Shown one piece after another: positions 1-5,062 of a DNA stretch of 7,290 nt; the stretch's first letter is position 1; each line of letters begins with the position of its first letter. The notes under the pieces were generated by a model, which had not been told where the DNA came from, did not search any database, and was given only the letters and a program-made list of their open reading frames with translations. Source of the stretch: Eggerthellaceae bacterium (GTDB taxonomy: Bacteria; Actinomycetota; Coriobacteriia; Coriobacteriales; Eggerthellaceae); NCBI GenBank assembly GCA_017459485.1, contig JAFUCW010000470.1, positions 1 through 7,290 of the forward strand, read 5' to 3'. Position numbers and translations under genes: made by a program.

Positions 1-1
1 C

Positions 2-205
2 AAGGTGGAACGCAGCAAGCTCTCTTCTCTGCAGGCCCAGTATGTCAAGCAGAAGAACGACGCTGACATTGCCGCTTCCGAAGCCGAGCGCATTCGCAAC
101 CAGGCAAACGAGACCGCCAAGCGCATGCAGGAGACGTACGACTCGCTTTCCGCCGAAGCGGCAGAGATGCTCGCGGAGCAGCAGGCGGCCATGATCGAGC
201 AGTAG
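2..205 (+). CDS. Coiled-coil fragment of a secreted peptidoglycan hydrolase (5' truncated)
   Basis: This is the visible N-terminal part of the split hydrolase. It enters in frame from the window edge and ends at the TAG at 203-205, giving 67 residues. The sequence is rich in Ala, Glu, Gln and Lys with heptad-like spacing and no Cys or Pro, as expected for a long coiled coil. It aligns with roughly residues 190-240 of the intact paralog at 1191-2450 through the AERIR and YDSLS motifs. In CwlO/PcsB-type proteins such a coiled coil holds the catalytic domain and connects it to a membrane activator (FtsEX in studied cases). The signal peptide should lie upstream of the window. On its own this fragment has no catalytic part. 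Confidence 0.6.
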   Translation, partial: KVERSKLSSLQAQYVKQKNDADIAASEAERIRNQANETAKRMQETYDSLSAEAAEMLAEQQAAMIEQ

Positions 206-217
206 GCTGCCCTTCTG

Positions 218-784
218 GTGAACATGTCTGATGGCGAGAAGACCGAAGAGCAGGCCGTGGTCCAGCAGCAAGTGGTCCAGGCGGGTCTTGCAGCGACATA
301 TGCGCAAACAGGCGACGCAGGTGCCACCGTTGCCGAAGACGCGGGCCAGGCGGTTGCCATAAGCGATATCACGAGCTTCGACGAGTCGACGGGCACAGCG
401 ACGCTTTCGGACGGAACCACTGCCACCGTGGTCGGCTACGACGCCAACACCGGCAACGCTATTGTGGACCTTGCGGCGTCGTTCGTGGGCGGCAACTACC
501 AATGGGGCGCCGAAGACCCGACGACGTCTACGTTTGACTGCTCGGGTTTGGTGCAATACGTCTATGCACAAAACGGCATCACGGTAGGCGGGCACAACGA
601 CTTGGCCATACTCAATGCCGGTACTGTGGTGGATTCCTCCGAGGCACAGGCGGGCGACATTCTGTGGTGGAACGGACATGTGGCGATCTATGCGGGAGAC
701 AACATGATGATCTCTGCCGACAACGAGCAGTATGGTATTACCTACCGCGAGATCTCTCCCGGTGCCACTTATGTGCGCTATTAG
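218..784 (+). CDS. NlpC/P60 peptidase domain, downstream half of the split gene
   Basis: This frame encodes 188 residues from GTG 218 (or 186 from ATG 224). Neither start has a convincing Shine-Dalgarno sequence and there is no signal peptide, so it is probably the C-terminal half of the disrupted gene rather than an independent one. Residues 1-85 form a Gln-rich then Thr/Gly/Asp-rich linker containing two short similar strand-like pieces (STGTATLSDGT, DANTGNAIVD). Residues about 84-188 are NlpC/P60: the nucleophile is Cys108 in FDCSGLV and the base is His154 in NGHVAIYAG. The third catalytic position, 12 residues after the His, is Ser166, where the intact paralog has His and studied family members have His or Glu. 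The family cleaves peptide stems of peptidoglycan outside the membrane. A strong hairpin follows 31 bp after the stop. The domain call is firm; independent expression is doubtful. Confidence 0.7.
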   Translation: MNMSDGEKTEEQAVVQQQVVQAGLAATYAQTGDAGATVAEDAGQAVAISDITSFDESTGTATLSDGTTATVVGYDANTGNAIVDLAASFVGGNYQWGAEDPTTSTFDCSGLVQYVYAQNGITVGGHNDLAILNAGTVVDSSEAQAGDILWWNGHVAIYAGDNMMISADNEQYGITYREISPGATYVRY

Positions 785-815
785 CGCTGCGCACAACCAT
801 CGGTAGAGCTTTTAG

Positions 816-839
816 GCGCCCCGGCATAGACCGGGGCGC
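816..839 (+). terminator. GC-rich hairpin after the split NlpC/P60 gene
   Basis: A perfect 9-bp stem (GCGCCCCGG at 816-824 with CCGGGGCGC at 831-839) encloses a 6-nt loop, 31 bp after the stop at 784. This fits an intrinsic terminator for the upstream gene. The following bases are only weakly T-rich, so termination strength is uncertain. Confidence 0.55.
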
Positions 840-861
840 ATGCTTTGCCGCAGGGCTCTTT

Positions 862-897
862 CCGCAGCGGGGAGGCTGCCGAAGCCTTGCGGTTTTT
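862..897 (+). terminator. Second hairpin followed by five Ts
   Basis: CCGCA (862-866) pairs with TGCGG (888-892), and AGGCT (873-877) pairs with AGCCT (883-887), leaving a 6-nt bulge (867-872) on the left side and a 5-nt loop. TTTTT follows directly at 893-897. The stem plus U tract fits an intrinsic terminator on the plus strand, as a backup to the hairpin at 816-839. The bulge makes the fold less certain. Confidence 0.5.
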
Positions 898-932
898 CGC
901 TCCGTCGCATCTGACTATCCCTTTTAGGCGAA

Positions 933-966
933 AAGCGCAAGGAGAGCGTGCGACGCAAGGGCGCTT
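933..966. repeat. Nested inverted repeat
   Basis: AAGCGC (933-938) pairs with GCGCTT (961-966). Inside, GCGT (946-949) pairs with ACGC (953-956) around a 3-nt loop. The two near-identical 8-mers GCGCAAGG (935-942) and ACGCAAGG (953-960) overlap the arms. Function is unknown; it could be part of a structured transcript or a decayed repeat. Confidence 0.35.
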
Positions 967-999
967 CACAACCTGCCAACAAGGTGCACACAACTTGAT

Positions 1000-1020
1000 T
1001 GACCCTACATATAGGGGTCA
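1000..1020. promoter_or_regulatory. Spaced dyad TGACCC-N9-GGGTCA, possible operator
   Basis: The 6-bp arms TGACCC (1000-1005) and GGGTCA (1015-1020) are perfectly complementary. Pairing can extend inward by TA/TA if one G is bulged. The left arm overlaps a TTGACC sequence (999-1004) that resembles a -35 box, a layout known for MerR-family operators, but no good -10 follows at a suitable distance. It could equally be a small hairpin. It lies 170 bp before the intact hydrolase gene. Confidence 0.3.
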
Positions 1021-1119
1021 TGGAGACCTTTGGTTCAAGATGTAGCCTTGACTTGAAAAACCTGTGAGTAAAAACGCATAAGCGCAGCTCAGAAGTGCAG
1101 GGGAGTTGATATTCGCAAT

Positions 1120-1148
1120 TTGCCCCGACGCGCCAACACCTCTAAAAT
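1120..1148 (+). promoter_or_regulatory. Sigma-70-type promoter for the intact NlpC/P60 gene
   Basis: TTGCCC (1120-1125, 4 of 6 to consensus) is separated by 17 bp from TAAAAT (1143-1148, 5 of 6). Transcription would start near 1155, giving a leader of about 35 nt before ATG 1191. Alternative -35-like boxes (TTGACT at 1048, TTGAAA at 1053, TTGATA at 1106) are present but have poorer -10 partners. Confidence 0.55.
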
Positions 1149-1178
1149 TATGCCCAGCATAAACGTAGAAAGATGTTT

Positions 1179-1185
1179 AGGCGGG
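1179..1185 (+). promoter_or_regulatory. Ribosome binding site that decides the start at 1191
   Basis: AGGCGGG lies 5 nt before ATG 1191. The in-frame ATG at 1173 has only a weak GAAAG directly against it. The RBS therefore favours 1191, which also gives a signal peptide of normal layout. Confidence 0.6.
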
Positions 1186-1190
1186 AAAAT

Positions 1191-2450
1191 ATGAACACTG
1201 AACCGATGCAGTTCCCCAGACGTTCATTTGTCGCAGGTGCTGCCACCCTTGGGGCCTTGGCCGTTGCCAACCCTCTTGCTGCTTTCGCAGTCCCTTCTGT
1301 CGAAGAGGCCAAACGAGAAGTCGACGCTGCAGTCGCTGCGGTGCAAAGCGCCGAAGCTGCTTCTGCCGAAAAGCAGGCGGAAGTGTCTGCCGCGTATGCC
1401 GCTCTCGAAAACATGCAGCAAAGCCTTGACGAGGCTTCGCAGCGCTACACGCAATGCCTTATGGACGAAGAGGCGGCCCGTGCTCGTGTCGAGGAGTGCC
1501 AGGGGCGCATCGAAGTCAAGAGCGCTGAAATGGCAGAATTGCAGCAGACGCTTTCCAATCGTGCACGCAGCATTTACCGCACGGGTGGCAATTCGTTCAT
1601 CGACGTGCTGCTTGGTTCGAGCTCGTTCGAGGAGTTCTCCAACAACTGGAGCATGCTGAACTCCATCACGAACCAGGATGCCGACTACATTTCGGCAACG
1701 CGTGCTGCGCGCGAAGAGCTACAAGATGCTCGCAAGGAGCTAGAAGTTCAAGAGAAGATCGCGCAGGACAACGTTACGGAGGCCGAGCGCATTCGCGCCG
1801 AGGCAGAGGCCACCGTTGCCGAAATGCAAGCCATCTACGACTCTCTGTCCGACGAAGCGGCGGCGTTGCTCGAGCAAGAGCGTGCTGCCCGCGATGCCGA
1901 GGATTCCGCACGCACCAACCTTGCCACGGCGGAAGCCGAAGAGGAGCGCAGGCGCGAAGAAGAGCGCTTGGCTGCCGAACGCGCCGCGGCCGAAGCGGCG
2001 GCAGCGGCTGCTGCAGCGGCGGCCCAGCAGCAGGCGGCTGCTGCGGCTGCTGCAAGCGGTGGTGCGGTCGCGGCAGCTGACACGGTCTCCACGGTAGCCG
2101 CAGCTCCTGCGGCATCGGCTTCGGTTGCCTACGAAGGCGGCAGCGACATCGTCAGCCGCGCGCGGGCCTGTTTAGGTGCACCGTATGTTTGGGGTGCCGT
2201 GGGCCCCTACGGCTACGACTGCTCTGGTCTGGTGAGCTACTGCTACCTGGGCCGCCACGAGCGCCTGGGCACGACGTACACGTTTATGGGCTATCCGCAG
2301 GTTTCGAACCCGCAGCCGGGCGACATCTGCACGCACTCAAGCCATTGCGGCATCTACATCGGCGACGGTCAGATGATTCATGCAGCAACCTATGGCGTCG
2401 GTGTGATCGTCGGCCCTGTTCAGGCAGGCATGATCATCGTTCGTCCTTAG
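1191..2450 (+). CDS. Secreted coiled-coil NlpC/P60 peptidoglycan endopeptidase (CwlO/PcsB-like)
   Basis: This 419-residue protein is predicted to be exported and to cut peptide stems in peptidoglycan during growth or division. Residues 1-33 form a signal peptide with PRRSFV (Arg10-Arg11), a hydrophobic stretch and an AFA cleavage site, so Tat export is possible. Residues about 36-265 are Ala/Glu-rich coiled coil, including an NSFIDVLLGSSSFEEF segment typical of the PcsB/CwlO N-terminal domain. Residues 264-290 are an Ala/Gln linker. The C-terminal NlpC/P60 domain (about 318-419) carries Cys344 in YDCSGLV, His385 in SHCGIYIG and His397 in QMIHA, a complete triad. In studied relatives the coiled coil inhibits the enzyme until FtsEX activates it; neither partner is visible here. 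It has its own promoter and RBS and is a paralog of the split gene at 2-784. An in-frame ATG at 1173 would add six residues. The domain call is firm; the exact bond cleaved is not known. Confidence 0.9.
   Translation: MNTEPMQFPRRSFVAGAATLGALAVANPLAAFAVPSVEEAKREVDAAVAAVQSAEAASAEKQAEVSAAYAALENMQQSLDEASQRYTQCLMDEEAARARVEECQGRIEVKSAEMAELQQTLSNRARSIYRTGGNSFIDVLLGSSSFEEFSNNWSMLNSITNQDADYISATRAAREELQDARKELEVQEKIAQDNVTEAERIRAEAEATVAEMQAIYDSLSDEAAALLEQERAARDAEDSARTNLATAEAEEERRREEERLAAERAAAEAAAAAAAAAAQQQAAAAAAASGGAVAAADTVSTVAAAPAASASVAYEGGSDIVSRARACLGAPYVWGAVGPYGYDCSGLVSYCYLGRHERLGTTYTFMGYPQVSNPQPGDICTHSSHCGIYIGDGQMIHAATYGVGVIVGPVQAGMIIVRP
1980..2054 (+). repeat. GCN-rich low-complexity tract encoding the Ala/Gln linker
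   Basis: About 25 codons, nearly all Ala with one Glu and three Gln in a row, join the coiled coil to the catalytic domain. Mixed GCG, GCA and GCT codons reduce but do not remove the chance of slippage, so linker length may vary between strains. Confidence 0.7.
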
Positions 2451-2500
2451 CTGTCTTTCTGAAGATTGAGCGCAGCAACATATCGAAACAGCGCATCGCA

Positions 2501-2938
2501 TTGCGATGGGTGTTTGTAGTGCTCATGGCTGCGTTCATCTTCTTCATGAGCGCTCGGAGCGCAGGAGAGCTTTCCGCTAGTTTTCTCGGCCAGTTGAAAT
2601 CCCAGTTGAACGCCGTTGTCAACGGCGTGTTGGGCACTTCGGGCGACCCGATGAGCACGGTGGCGCATTTTTGCGAGTACCTTGTCTTCGGGGCTCTGCT
2701 CGTTAACGCCTTGCGAAGCCATATGCCTCTTGGCCGGGCAGCTGCAGTTGCCATTGCATGTGCGAGTGCCTATGGCGTCTCCGACGAGATTCACCAGATA
2801 TTCGTGAAGGGACGCTATTGCGACGTGGCGGACTGGGCTACGGACACGCTCGGGGCTTGCCTGGGGGCGTTGTGCGCATGGAGGGTTTTGCGCAATCGCC
2901 TGAAACGGCACTACGGGCAGCCTCCGGCTTCAGGCTAG
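2501..2938 (+). CDS. VanZ-family membrane protein
   Basis: A small integral membrane protein of about 145 residues, the normal size for VanZ-like proteins. VanZ itself gives low-level teicoplanin resistance; most chromosomal relatives have no proven role. With the tentative TTG start at 2501, membrane segments fall near residues 3-18, 55-71, 78-94 and 108-130. Family residues are present: His56-x2-Glu59-Tyr60, then Tyr91-Gly92-x2-Asp95-Glu96-x2-Gln99, Gly104-Arg105, Asp108/Asp111 and Gly118. The start is uncertain. The frame stays open back into the hydrolase gene with no ATG or GTG in the 50-bp gap, and the alternatives GTG 2510 and ATG 2525 cut into the first membrane helix. No strong RBS is seen. 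It sits 50 bp after the hydrolase gene with no terminator between, so co-transcription is likely. A role in envelope or antibiotic tolerance is inference from family and neighbour. Confidence 0.8.
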   Translation: MRWVFVVLMAAFIFFMSARSAGELSASFLGQLKSQLNAVVNGVLGTSGDPMSTVAHFCEYLVFGALLVNALRSHMPLGRAAAVAIACASAYGVSDEIHQIFVKGRYCDVADWATDTLGACLGALCAWRVLRNRLKRHYGQPPASG

Positions 2939-3051
2939 GTCGTTTGCACTCGATGCACACGGCCCGATTGTTGCTTGCAGGGACGTGCGCGTGTTGCAAC
3001 GAGAAGGCCCGCGTACTCCTGCTCTTTGGCACGGTGCGTTCCCTTTGGACT

Positions 3052-3080
3052 TTGCCCGACACATATCTCTAATCTAGTAT
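3052..3080 (+). promoter_or_regulatory. Probable promoter of the gatCAB operon
   Basis: TTGCCC (3052-3057) and TAGTAT (3075-3080, 4 of 6 to consensus) are 17 bp apart. Transcription would start near 3087, about 33 nt before gatC. The -35 box and its flank (TTTGCCCGAC) nearly match those of the hydrolase promoter at 1120. A TAATCT at 3070-3075 is a weaker alternative -10. Confidence 0.45.
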
Positions 3081-3106
3081 CATGAGCAGGTATGCAGTTT
3101 CGAGTT

Positions 3107-3112
3107 AAGGAA
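3107..3112 (+). promoter_or_regulatory. gatC ribosome binding site
   Basis: AAGGAA lies 7 nt before ATG 3120 and supports that start for gatC. Confidence 0.6.
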
Positions 3113-3119
3113 CCATCCT

Positions 3120-3428
3120 ATGGCATCTCATGTAACAGAGCGCGACGTGCGCCGCATTGCGGAGTATACGCGTATCGGGTTGACTGACGACGAACTTCCC
3201 CAGATGACGGAAGACCTGAACAACATCATCGAAAGCCTCAAGCCCATCACCGAATACGACCTGGAGGGTGTGGAGCCCCCGTTCCATCCGATTGGCGACC
3301 TGTCCAACGTTATGCGCGACGACGTGGAGGGGACAAGCTTCACCCAGGAAGAAGCCTTGGCGAACGCTCCTGCCGTTCAAGATGGCAGTTTCTTGATCCC
3401 CTCCATTCTAGGCGGGGGTGATGCGTAA
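3120..3428 (+). CDS. gatC: Aspartyl/glutamyl-tRNA amidotransferase subunit C
   Basis: GatC is the small structural subunit of the GatCAB amidotransferase. It wraps around the GatA-GatB interface and stabilises the complex, which turns Glu-tRNA(Gln) into Gln-tRNA(Gln) and, in some species, Asp-tRNA(Asn) into Asn-tRNA(Asn) in the cytoplasm. The 102-residue length is normal. Family features are visible: an N-terminal helix with the VRRIAEYTRIGLTDDEL pattern, the helix around LNNIIESL, the Val-Glu-Pro turn (VEPPFHP) in the middle and MRDDV after it. The start has a clear RBS and the promoter is just upstream. The stop TAA overlaps the gatA start by one base (TAATG), so the two genes are translationally coupled. 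Identification rests on the motifs and the gatA-gatB neighbours. Confidence 0.95.
   Translation: MASHVTERDVRRIAEYTRIGLTDDELPQMTEDLNNIIESLKPITEYDLEGVEPPFHPIGDLSNVMRDDVEGTSFTQEEALANAPAVQDGSFLIPSILGGGDA
3414..3422 (+). promoter_or_regulatory. gatA ribosome binding site inside gatC
   Basis: GGGGGTGAT differs by one base from the ideal GGAGGTGAT and ends 5 nt before ATG 3428. It supports the overlapping gatA start and coupled translation. Confidence 0.55.
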
Positions 3429-5062
3429 TGGTCGGTTTCGACTTCAAAGATCTTTCGGCCGAAGCAATCCGTTTTGGCCTTGCTGCCAAGGATTTCAGTG
3501 CACGGGAACTTGCCGAGGCGGCGCTTGAGCGGGTGGCATCCGTCGACGAACAGGTGAACGCCTTCCTGCAGGTAACGCCTGATGCGGCCCTTGCGGCGGC
3601 GGAGGCGGTCGATGCGGCGGTTGCGTCGGGGAACTTGGATACTTTGGGTCCGCTTGCGGGCGTTCCGGTAGCGTTCAAGGACAACATGAACTTGCTGGGT
3701 ACGCGCACCACGTGCGGATCTCGCATGCTCGAAACCTACAAGAGCGCCTACACTGCCACGTGCGTGCAGCGCATCCTGGACGCAGGTGGCCTGCCTATGG
3801 GCAAGCTCAACATGGACGAGTTCGCCTTCGGGTCTTCCACCGAAACGAGCGCGTTTGGCACGACCAAGAACCCTTGGGACTTGGAGCGCGTGCCGGGCGG
3901 TTCGTCGGGCGGAAGTGCAGCGGCAGTCGCGTCGGGCATGGTGCCTATCACGCTGGGGTCCGACACCGGAGGATCCATCCGCCAACCTGCAAGCTTCTGT
4001 GGCGTGGTGGGCGTGAAGCCCACTTACGGCTTGGTCAGTCGCTACGGGGTGGTGGCGTTCGGCAGTTCGCTCGACCAGGTGGGCCCCTTTGCGCGCACCG
4101 TGCGTGACGCGGCACTGGCGTTGAACGCGCTGGTGGGCCACGACCCCCTGGACTGCACTAGCCAGCCGTGTGCAACTGACTTCACTGCCAACCTGGACGA
4201 AGGTGTGGAGGGCATGCGCATTGGCGTGGTGCCCGAGTTCATGACCGCTCAGGGCCTGGAGCCCGAAGTGGGCGAAGCGGTGCTGGGTGCTATCGAAAAG
4301 CTGGCGGCCCTAGGTGCGGAAATCGTCGAAATCGAGTTGCCCAATGCGGCAGCCGCCATGAGTGCCTACTACGTCATTGGGCCCTGCGAAGCGTTTTCGA
4401 ACTTGAGCCGCTTCGATTCCGTGCGTTACGGCTACCGCGACCCGGGTCACGCGGATCTGGGCAGTCAGTACGAAGCCAGCCGCAGCGCCGGATTCGGGCC
4501 GGAGGCACGTAGGCGCATCATGCTAGGGAGCTATCTGCTTTCCGCAGGCGTCTACGACACCTACTACTACCCGGCGCAGCAGGTGCGCACGTTGATCACC
4601 GACGACTACCGCATGGCGTTCGGTGAATGCGACTGCATCCTGGCGCCCACCAGTCCGCGCACGGCGTTCAAGTTCGGCGAGATATCCGACCCGACCACTA
4701 TGCATCTTTCGGACATCTTCACCATTTCCATCAACATTGCAGGAAACGGGGGCATGAGCATGCCATTGGGTCTGGGAAGCGACAGCGGCTTGCCCGTTTC
4801 CGCTCAGCTGATCTGCCCTTGGTTCAAAGACGAGAACATGCTGCGCGTGGCTGCGGCCCTCGAACGCGAATACGGCACGGCGCCAATAGCTCCCGCATTC
4901 ACCGACGCTGTGGCTTCCTGTGATACCCAATCTGTTTCTTTTGGCGAAGCTTCGCGCAACGAAGTGCGCCACAGCTTCCCCGATGAAAGCGCCGCGAGCA
5001 CCGCAGAAACCCTCGCCGACTTCGGTGGACCAGCAAGTTTGTCAGGGATGGAGGGCGAGTAG
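3428..5062 (+). CDS. gatA: Aspartyl/glutamyl-tRNA amidotransferase subunit A
   Basis: GatA is the glutaminase of GatCAB. It hydrolyses glutamine and the ammonia is channelled to GatB. It belongs to the amidase-signature family and its Ser-cisSer-Lys triad is visible: Lys84 in AFKDN, Ser159 in PGGSSGGS and Ser183 in DTGGSIRQP. The spacing equals that of the studied Staphylococcus aureus enzyme (79/154/178). Arg361-363 (EARRRIMLGSY) and Asp429 (LSDIFT) lie where glutamine-binding residues are expected. At 544 residues it exceeds the usual 480-490. The conserved fold ends near residue 484 (ALEREYG), followed by about 60 residues rich in Ser, Ala and Glu with no recognised motif. The start overlaps the gatC stop by 1 nt, and gatB begins directly after this stop. 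The function is secure; the tail is unexplained and may be lineage-specific. Confidence 0.96.
   Translation: MVGFDFKDLSAEAIRFGLAAKDFSARELAEAALERVASVDEQVNAFLQVTPDAALAAAEAVDAAVASGNLDTLGPLAGVPVAFKDNMNLLGTRTTCGSRMLETYKSAYTATCVQRILDAGGLPMGKLNMDEFAFGSSTETSAFGTTKNPWDLERVPGGSSGGSAAAVASGMVPITLGSDTGGSIRQPASFCGVVGVKPTYGLVSRYGVVAFGSSLDQVGPFARTVRDAALALNALVGHDPLDCTSQPCATDFTANLDEGVEGMRIGVVPEFMTAQGLEPEVGEAVLGAIEKLAALGAEIVEIELPNAAAAMSAYYVIGPCEAFSNLSRFDSVRYGYRDPGHADLGSQYEASRSAGFGPEARRRIMLGSYLLSAGVYDTYYYPAQQVRTLITDDYRMAFGECDCILAPTSPRTAFKFGEISDPTTMHLSDIFTISINIAGNGGMSMPLGLGSDSGLPVSAQLICPWFKDENMLRVAAALEREYGTAPIAPAFTDAVASCDTQSVSFGEASRNEVRHSFPDESAASTAETLADFGGPASLSGMEGE
5050..5055 (+). promoter_or_regulatory. gatB ribosome binding site inside gatA
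   Basis: GGAGGG lies 7 nt before ATG 5063, within the last codons of gatA. It fixes the gatB start and fits coupled translation across the adjoining TAG-ATG. Confidence 0.7.

Larger units (their letters stand above)
2..784 (+). pseudogene. Coiled-coil NlpC/P60 hydrolase gene split by an in-frame TAG (5' end outside window)
   Basis: One reading frame runs from the left window edge to the TAG at 776+ region ending at 784, broken only by a TAG at 203-205. Before the stop it encodes a coiled coil resembling part of the intact hydrolase downstream (shared AERIR and YDSLS-EAA blocks; 15 identical bases at 83-97 and 1782-1796). After the stop it encodes a linker and an NlpC/P60 domain. The codon before the stop is CAG and Gln is common here, so a single C-to-T change of a CAG codon would explain the break. 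The downstream half has no export signal and no clear ribosome binding site, so as a separate protein it would stay in the cytoplasm, where this family does not act. Nonsense mutation is therefore the likeliest reading. Amber readthrough, internal restart and a sequencing error remain possible. The 193 codons after the TAG contain no further stop, which suggests a recent event or a product still in use. Confidence 0.65.
785..1190. other. 406-bp intergenic region with hairpins, a dyad and a promoter
   Basis: I see no convincing gene here: the short open frames on both strands lack start signals and recognisable domains. From left to right the region holds hairpins at 816-839 and 862-897, a nested inverted repeat at 933-966, a spaced dyad at 1000-1020 and the promoter at 1120-1148. 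The 10-mer CTTTTAGGCG occurs at 809-818 and again at 921-930. The stretch from about 1000 is clearly more AT-rich than the genes (about 40% GC on the line 1021-1080), as expected of a regulatory region. Confidence 0.6.

Noticed and set aside
203..205. TAG as a pyrrolysine codon
   Set aside because: NlpC/P60 hydrolases are not known pyrrolysine proteins and nothing here points to pyl genes. A single-base nonsense change is simpler.
845..1045. 66-residue open frame on the plus strand and overlapping minus-strand frames
   Set aside because: They cover hairpins, have no ribosome binding site and resemble no protein family.
1028..1045. GGTTCAAGAT resembling a tRNA T-loop
   Set aside because: No acceptor, D or anticodon stem can be folded around it.
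2189..2500. Upstream extension of the VanZ frame from ATG 2189
   Set aside because: It overlaps the NlpC/P60 catalytic domain in another frame, and the translation is Arg/His/Leu-rich with no family similarity, typical of a shadow frame.
2919..2936. AGCCT/AGGCT hairpin at the VanZ stop as a terminator
   Set aside because: The stem is only 5 bp with an 8-nt loop, lies inside the coding end and lacks a T tract.
3377..4141. 254-residue minus-strand open frame opposite gatA
   Set aside because: It is a product of high-GC codon bias opposite a clear gatA, with Arg/His-rich sequence and no domain.
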